From Acidobacteriota bacterium (GTDB lineage Bacteria > Acidobacteriota > Terriglobia > Terriglobales > SCQP01), in NCBI GenBank assembly GCA_021789895.1, contig JAJYIU010000008.1:62001-126000 (forward strand): a stretch of DNA of 64,000 bases, in the 5' to 3' direction. The notes below the pieces were generated by a model, which was not told the origin of the DNA, made no database searches, and saw only the letters and a program-made list of their open reading frames with translations. Of this stretch, positions 58,329-64,000 are shown piece by piece. Numbering within the stretch: position 1 is the stretch's first letter; each line of letters opens with the position of its first letter. The position numbers and the translations under genes were made by a program.

Positions 58329-58918
58329 TCGCGGGCCTCATCGAGCCGTTCCGCTTCGGCGCCGGGGTAGAGCAGTTGCCCGTTCACGACCCGGGCGAAG
58401 GGGGTGAGCGCCGCCGGCGAGGCTGGGCCGCGGCCGAGGATGTGCTCGACCCGCCAGCCGCGCAGCAGCAGGGCGTCGCCGAGCAAGCGGCGATGGCAGC
58501 GCCAGGCCAGCGCTTCGGCGCACATGGCCACGGTCAGGCGCTGCCGCGCCCAGGCTTCCAATTCCGCCAGCGCGGCGGCAAATTCGGCGGTTTGCATATA
58601 GTCGGCATAGCTGCGAAAGCCGGCATTTTGCCAGCCGCGATTGGGGGAATCCGGCTGCGGCGGCCGGCGTCCGCCGAGGGCGGGGAAATGGCGGTAGGCG
58701 ATGCCGGCTGCGGCGAGCGCGTCGCGCAGCGCCTCGGCGCCGAACTGGGGCCAGCGGCGCGAGCCGGCAAAGCGCCGAATATCGGCCACTGCGCGGACCG
58801 CATGCGCCTGCAGGCGGTCTAAGAAGGCCGCGAAGGCCAGGTTGGAGTGGCCGATGGTGAGGAGGCGCGGGGCGCCGGCGTCGGGGCTGAGGGTCTCGCC
58901 CATAGCGGGCTCATTCAA
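58316..58918 (-). CDS. DUF488 family protein
   Basis: LLTIGHSNLAFAAFLDRLQAHAVRAVADIRRFAGSRRWPQF...YRHFPALGG...VAMCAEALAWRCHRRLLGDAL. Confidence 0.9.
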   Translation of the reverse strand: MNEPAMGETLSPDAGAPRLLTIGHSNLAFAAFLDRLQAHAVRAVADIRRFAGSRRWPQFGAEALRDALAAAGIAYRHFPALGGRRPPQPDSPNRGWQNAGFRSYADYMQTAEFAAALAELEAWARQRLTVAMCAEALAWRCHRRLLGDALLLRGWRVEHILGRGPASPAALTPFARVVNGQLLYPGAEAERLDEARDQPW

Positions 58919-61900
58919 CGGCGGGTTGGCCGCGGCGGCGGGTCATGTAGTAATAGATCGTGGGGGTGACAAAGAGCGACAGCACCATGGCGATCAGGAG
59001 GCCGCCGATGACGGCGATAGCGAGCGGTTGCAGCATTTGCGAGCCCGCGCCGAGGGCCAGCGCCAGCGGCAGCATGCCGGCGATGGCGGCAATGGCGGTC
59101 ATGACAATCGGGCGCAAGCGGCGGCGGCCGGCTTGAAAGATGGCTTCCTCGCGCGAAAAGCCGGCGGCGCGGAATTTCTCATCGGCATCGAGCAGCAGGA
59201 TGCCGTTTTTGGCCACGATTCCGATGACCATGATCAGCCCCATGAACGACGACAGATTGAAGCTGATGCCGGCGACCAGCAGCGCCATGAACACGCCCGC
59301 CGTGGATAAGACCGCCGATACCAGGACCGAGACCGGGGCGGAAAAGTTGCGAAATTCGAACAGCAACACCAGGAACACCAGGATGATCGCCAGCGCGAGC
59401 ACCAGGGTGAGATCGCGGAAAGATTTCTGCTGGACCTGATACAAGCCGCCATATTGGATTCGGATCGAGGCGGGCAGGTGCAGTCCGGCGACCGCCGCCT
59501 GGACCGCGGCCACGCCGTGCCCCATATCCAATCCTTCCAGGCGGGCGCTGACGGCGACGTAGCGCTGCTGGTTATCCTGCAGAATCTCGGTTTGTCCGGG
59601 CAATTCCGTCATCGCCGCCAGCGAGCCCAGGTTGGCGGTTTGGCCGCCGGGGCTGACCAGCAGGGTATTGTTCATGGCGGCGAGCGAGGCGCGGGTAGAA
59701 GCGGGATAGCGTATGCGCACCGGGTACGGCCGGTCGTTGATCACGACCGGCGCCGCCGTGGTGACGCCATCGAGCATGGCCTGGGTTTCGTTGGCCAGGT
59801 CTTGCGGGGTGAAGCCGGCGTGGGCGGCGCGCGCCTCATTGACCTGGAAGGATATGGCCGGCCCGCTGGTGGTCGAGTCAATGCCATTATCGATATCCAC
59901 CAACGGATGTTTTCCGCCGACGGTGATTTTGCTCAAAGCATCGGCGACTCTGGGGGCCCAGGTATTGAGCAGATGGGCGTCGGGTGAAAACATCATGATA
60001 TAAACCGGCTGGGGCGCGCTGGTGAGATCGCCGATCATATCCTGCAACTTCTGCACGAAATCCACTTCCAGCGCCGGCTCGGCGCGGGTCACACGGGCCC
60101 GCACCTCGCGGATGATGGACCAGATGTCGCGGCTGCGATTGGCTTTCAAATTGACTGAGATGTCGCCGATATTGGCCTCGGTTACCGCCGCCAGGCCCAA
60201 CTGCAGCCCGGTGCGGCGCGAAGTGCTTTTGACCTCGGGCACGCGGTGGAGAATCTGTTCGACCCGCAGGATCATGCGGTTGGTCTCGGCGAGCGAGCTG
60301 CCGGGGGGCGACACATAGTCGAGAATGAAGCTGCCTTCGTCCATTTTGGGCAGCAGATCGCTGCCGATGTGCTGATAGCAGAAATAGGAGATGCCCACCA
60401 GCGCCAGGCATAAAACCGGCACCCAGAGCGGATATTTCAAGCTGCGCCGGAACCAGCGTTCGTAGGCGCGGATCACGCGGCCGAAGTAGCCGGTCATCAG
60501 GTGGTGCTCCTCGGCCTGCAGCAGCAGGGTGGAGCGTTCGGAGATGGCGCCGGGGCGGGCTTCCAGTTGGGCCGCTTCCTGCTCCGCCTGGCTCTCTTCC
60601 GCGCTGGGGCCATCGGAGCCGGTTTCCGCCTCGGCCATACCGGCATCGCCGCCGCGCCGGCGCAGGAGATACAGGCACAGCGTCGGCGTCCAGGTCAGCG
60701 CCAGGGTGAGCGAGGTGAGCAGGGCGACGCCGATGGTGACCGCCATGGCGCGGAAAAAGACGCCAGTCACGCCGGTAATCGCAATCAGCGGCAGAAACAC
60801 CACGATCGGGGTCAGGGTGGAACCGACCAGGGCGACGGAGAGTTCGCGCAGCGTGAGCGCGACCGCCTGGAAGCGGCCTTCGCCGGCTTCGCGGTGCAGC
60901 ACGACGTTTTCCAGCACCACGATGGCATCGTCAATGATCAAGCCGACGGCGGCGGCCATGCCGCCCAGGGTCATCAGGTTGAAGCTCTGGCCCAGGAACT
61001 TCATGGCGATGAAGGTCACCAGCAGGCTGATGGGAATGACCATGCCGGCAATGAACGAAGTGCCCCAATCCTGCAGGAACAGCACCAGCACCGCCGAGGC
61101 CAGCAGCAGGCCGATGAGGATGGCGTCGCGCACGCTTTGGATGGACTGGCTCACGATCCAGGACTGGTCGTAGAAAGTGCTGACCTGTATGCCGGGCGGC
61201 AGCCGGCGCTCGATGCGCGCCATTTCCGCCTTCACCGCGTTGGCGACCTGCAGGGTATTGCTGTTGCGCTGGCGGTTGATGTTGAGCAGCACCGCCGGCT
61301 GGCCGTTGGCGGTAACGATGGTGAATTGCGGCGCGTAGGCGGCTTCGACCCGGGCCACGTCTTGAATGTAGATGGGCGCGCCGCCGGGCGAGCTTTTAAC
61401 AAAGATCCGGCCGATTTGCGCCGCATCGTGCGCCTGGCCGCTGACCAGCCCGAGGTAGAGTTGGTGGTGCCGCGGAAACAATCCGGGCGACCGCACCAGG
61501 TTCGAGCGGTTCACCGCGGCGAGAATATCGGAAACGCTGACCCCGGCTTCGCGCAGCTTGGCCGGATCGGGCACGATGTGGAATTCGGGCTCCTGGCCTC
61601 CCTGGATCAGGATTTTGCCCACCCCGGGCAGGCTCGCCAACCGCGGTTTAACGGTGTAGGTCGCCAGCTCCCAAAGCTGCCGCTGCGACAGCGTCTTGGA
61701 CGTCAGTCCATAGCCCAGGATGGGGAAGCTGGAAAATTCCAGGCGCTCGCTGCTGACATGCGCGCTGGGCGGCAGCGTGCTCTCCACCCGCGCCAGCGCG
61801 GCGTTGACCCGCTGCAGGGTGCGGAACATGTCCACGCGCCAACTGAAATACAGGTCAATTTCGGCCGAGCCGCGGCTGGTGATGGAGCGCACATCCTGTA

Positions 61901-62237
61901 TGCCCTGCACCCCGCTGACGGCTTCCTCGATGGGACGGGTGATGGTGACCAGCATCTGGTCAATCGGCATCACGCCGTTGTCCACGCCCACGATGATGCG
62001 GGGGAAATCGGTGGTCGGAAAAACCGAGATCGGGATGCTGAAGGCGAAATAGGCGCCGACCAGGGCGAGCGTCAGAATCAGGAAGATGATGGACTTATGT
62101 TCGCGCGCGAACCAATACGCCTGCGCCCGGCGATCGGGGTTGTCGGGAAGGGCGGGTTGGAGATCAGTCGGATTTTCCACGGCTGCGGCTACGCCTTTAT
62201 TCCCCGCCGCCCGGGGCGACAATGACCCTGGTGCCAT
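58911..62237 (-). CDS. RND efflux transporter permease (AcrB/HAE1/MdtB type)
   Basis: PISVFPTTDFPRIIVGVDNGVMPIDQMLVTITRPIEEAVSGVQGIQDVRS; MTLGGMAAAVGLIIDDAIVVLENV; SFMGLIMVIGIVAKNGILLLDADEKFRAAG. Confidence 0.96.
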   Translation of the reverse strand: MAPGSLSPRAAGNKGVAAAVENPTDLQPALPDNPDRRAQAYWFAREHKSIIFLILTLALVGAYFAFSIPISVFPTTDFPRIIVGVDNGVMPIDQMLVTITRPIEEAVSGVQGIQDVRSITSRGSAEIDLYFSWRVDMFRTLQRVNAALARVESTLPPSAHVSSERLEFSSFPILGYGLTSKTLSQRQLWELATYTVKPRLASLPGVGKILIQGGQEPEFHIVPDPAKLREAGVSVSDILAAVNRSNLVRSPGLFPRHHQLYLGLVSGQAHDAAQIGRIFVKSSPGGAPIYIQDVARVEAAYAPQFTIVTANGQPAVLLNINRQRNSNTLQVANAVKAEMARIERRLPPGIQVSTFYDQSWIVSQSIQSVRDAILIGLLLASAVLVLFLQDWGTSFIAGMVIPISLLVTFIAMKFLGQSFNLMTLGGMAAAVGLIIDDAIVVLENVVLHREAGEGRFQAVALTLRELSVALVGSTLTPIVVFLPLIAITGVTGVFFRAMAVTIGVALLTSLTLALTWTPTLCLYLLRRRGGDAGMAEAETGSDGPSAEESQAEQEAAQLEARPGAISERSTLLLQAEEHHLMTGYFGRVIRAYERWFRRSLKYPLWVPVLCLALVGISYFCYQHIGSDLLPKMDEGSFILDYVSPPGSSLAETNRMILRVEQILHRVPEVKSTSRRTGLQLGLAAVTEANIGDISVNLKANRSRDIWSIIREVRARVTRAEPALEVDFVQKLQDMIGDLTSAPQPVYIMMFSPDAHLLNTWAPRVADALSKITVGGKHPLVDIDNGIDSTTSGPAISFQVNEARAAHAGFTPQDLANETQAMLDGVTTAAPVVINDRPYPVRIRYPASTRASLAAMNNTLLVSPGGQTANLGSLAAMTELPGQTEILQDNQQRYVAVSARLEGLDMGHGVAAVQAAVAGLHLPASIRIQYGGLYQVQQKSFRDLTLVLALAIILVFLVLLFEFRNFSAPVSVLVSAVLSTAGVFMALLVAGISFNLSSFMGLIMVIGIVAKNGILLLDADEKFRAAGFSREEAIFQAGRRRLRPIVMTAIAAIAGMLPLALALGAGSQMLQPLAIAVIGGLLIAMVLSLFVTPTIYYYMTRRRGQPAVE

Positions 62238-63447
62238 CGGGCAGCCCGTAAGCTCCCGCCGTCACCACCTGCTGTCCGGGCCGCAGCCCGCTCAGAATCT
62301 GCGCTTCGCTTCCCTGTCGGATCCCGACCTTGACCGCCGTCTGGCGCGCGATTTGGTCCGCTCCGATCAGCATCACCGAGGTGGACCCGTCGGAGGCGGT
62401 CAGGATCGCCGCCGCCGGGATGACCACGGCGTCGGGCACGGTGCGCGCGGTGATGCTGACCGGCACGGTGGCCCCGGGCTGGAGCCGGCCGCCGGGATTG
62501 GCGGCTTGCACCCAGACCTGCACGGTGGTGCTGTTGGGATCGAGCGCCGGGCTGACGACGCTGACCCGGCCCGGCAGCGGCGGATCGCCATTGCCGGCCC
62601 GCAGCAGCGCCGGATCGCCGATGCGCAGCAGCGCCGCGTCCGCGGGCGAAACATAGGCGCGGGCGATCACCTGCCGCAGATCCATTACCGTCATCAGCGG
62701 CTGGCCGGCGTTGGCCATCTGTCCCTGGTTGAGCGGGCGGTCGGTCACCACGCCGGCAATCGGGCTGCGAATCTCGGAATATTGCAGGTTGGCCAGCGCG
62801 GCCTGGTATTGCCCCTTCGCCGCCGCCAATTGTCCTTGGGCGAGCTGCCGTCCGGCCTGGTTGCCGACCGCTTCCAGCCCTTGCAGCCGCGCCTGCGCCA
62901 GTTGGTACTGGTTGCGGGCCTGTATGTAGGCGACCTGCGATTGGTTCAGCAGATTGCGCGCCAGGGCGCCGGCGCGGTAGAGCTTCTGCCGGCTCCGGTA
63001 GACCGCGCGCTGGGCGGCGGCGGCCTGGCGGGTGGCGGCGAGATTGAGCCGCGCCTGTTCGATCTGCTGCGGCAGGCTTTCGCGCAGGCTGCGGGCGTAG
63101 TTGGCTTTCGCCTGCTCGTAAGCGCCGCGGGCCTGCTCCACCGCCGCGGTCAGGTCCCGGTTCTCGAGCACCGCCAGCAATTGTCCAGCCCGCACCCGGC
63201 TGCCGCGCTGCACGTAAAAATGCGCGATCGGAGCGCTGATTTTGGGCACGATGGTGGCGACATGGCGGGCGTGCAGCTCGGCTTCGGTATCCACGATTTG
63301 CGCAATCGGCCGGCGCGCCGCCGCCGCCGCCTGCACCGTGACCACGGGCGCGGGGGGCGGCGCGGATTTGCCGCTACAGCCGGCGGCCGCCAGCGCGGCG
63401 CCCAGCAGCAGCGCGGTCGTGAGCCGTTGGAGGCGTTGCCGCGGCAT
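62197..63447 (-). CDS. RND efflux periplasmic adaptor subunit (lipoprotein)
   Basis: Lipobox-like LAAAGCSGKS; ARHVATIVPKISAPIAHFYVQRGSRVRAGQLLAVLENRDLTAAVEQARGAYEQAKANY; LRPGQQVVTAGAYGLPDGTRV. Confidence 0.94.
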   Translation of the reverse strand: MPRQRLQRLTTALLLGAALAAAGCSGKSAPPPAPVVTVQAAAAARRPIAQIVDTEAELHARHVATIVPKISAPIAHFYVQRGSRVRAGQLLAVLENRDLTAAVEQARGAYEQAKANYARSLRESLPQQIEQARLNLAATRQAAAAQRAVYRSRQKLYRAGALARNLLNQSQVAYIQARNQYQLAQARLQGLEAVGNQAGRQLAQGQLAAAKGQYQAALANLQYSEIRSPIAGVVTDRPLNQGQMANAGQPLMTVMDLRQVIARAYVSPADAALLRIGDPALLRAGNGDPPLPGRVSVVSPALDPNSTTVQVWVQAANPGGRLQPGATVPVSITARTVPDAVVIPAAAILTASDGSTSVMLIGADQIARQTAVKVGIRQGSEAQILSGLRPGQQVVTAGAYGLPDGTRVIVAPGGGE

Positions 63448-63448
63448 G

Positions 63449-64000
63449 CTAGAGGCTCCCCGTCAAGGTTTCCAGCGCGGCCAGCGCGTCGCGATAGCGC
63501 GCTTCGCCGGCGGCGTCGCGGTTGCGCGCCTGCGCCAGCGTGTTTTCCGCGTCCAGCACCTGCAGCACCTGCGCGTCGCCCGACTGGTACTGCAGGGTCA
63601 CCAGTTGCAGGTTGCGCGCGGCCAGATCCTCCGATTGCCGCAGGCTGCTCAGCTCGTTCCAGGCTTCCAAGGCGGCATTATAGTAGTTGTCGAGCGCGGC
63701 CAGCGCATTGCGCTGCGCGTAATTCAGATTGACGCGCGCCAGGCGCCGCAGGTCCTGGGCGGCGTGCAGCCGGCTCCAGCGCGCGCCCCAATCCCAGACG
63801 GGCAGCTTGAGCGAATAGGTGACGAAGTAGCCGGGGTTCGGCTGCACGATGCCCGGGCGCGTGGTGTTCACGCTGCGCAGCGCCAGGGCGTTGGCTTCGA
63901 TGCCATAGTCGAAATCAATCGAGAGCGCAGGCAGAAAGGCGGTTTTCGCGACCGCCACTTCCAGGCCGCTGCGGCGATAGGAAGCCAGCGCCGCCTGCAG
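63449..64000 (-). CDS. TolC-family outer membrane efflux protein (N-terminus beyond the window)
   Basis: ORF runs off the window end on the minus strand; AKTAFLPALSIDFDYGIEANAL, LQLVTLQYQSGDAQVLQVLDAENTLAQARNRDAAGEARYRDALAALETLTG. Confidence 0.9.
   Translation of the reverse strand: MQAALASYRRSGLEVAVAKTAFLPALSIDFDYGIEANALALRSVNTTRPGIVQPNPGYFVTYSLKLPVWDWGARWSRLHAAQDLRRLARVNLNYAQRNALAALDNYYNAALEAWNELSSLRQSEDLAARNLQLVTLQYQSGDAQVLQVLDAENTLAQARNRDAAGEARYRDALAALETLTGSL

Noticed and set aside
60501-62225. 574-aa plus-strand ORF opposite the RND permease
   Set aside because: Antisense shadow of an obvious RND transporter.

Overview
The window is about 64 kb of GC-rich bacterial chromosome. Gene content (lptD, RND efflux, CRTAC1/VPS10-type propellers, S9 and M28 peptidases, GH27) suggests a Gram-negative, probably Acidobacteriota-like organism; this is an inference, not a measurement. 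Most of it is housekeeping: S1-domain protein, coaX-birA-nadC, tRNA-Gln(CTG), purM, miaA, lptD, thiD, hemB, a thiolase/3-hydroxyacyl-CoA dehydrogenase/enoyl-CoA hydratase/ribH/mnmE operon, M48/htpX/clpB/hsp20, an OPRTase-like gene, coaD, larA-like, and an RND tripartite pump. The standout is a tightly packed ten-gene plus-strand block at 10320-23049. It encodes an HzsA-like monoheme protein, a Tat-type CRTAC1/FG-GAP protein, a YVTN propeller fused to a diheme cytochrome, a ligand-free-looking propeller, a chorismatase-like RidA protein, a DAHP synthase, two orphan type I periplasmic binding proteins, a GMC oxidoreductase, and a Tat-type gluconate-2-dehydrogenase subunit-3 protein. I propose it is a candidate periplasmic oxidation system tied to a shikimate-derived molecule. 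Secondary items are an AT-rich island with one orphan ORF (28.3-29.4 kb), a degenerate receiver protein embedded in a metabolic operon, several small Cys-rich proteins, and a weak B12-box-like intergenic element. No CRISPR array, IS element or rRNA was recognised.
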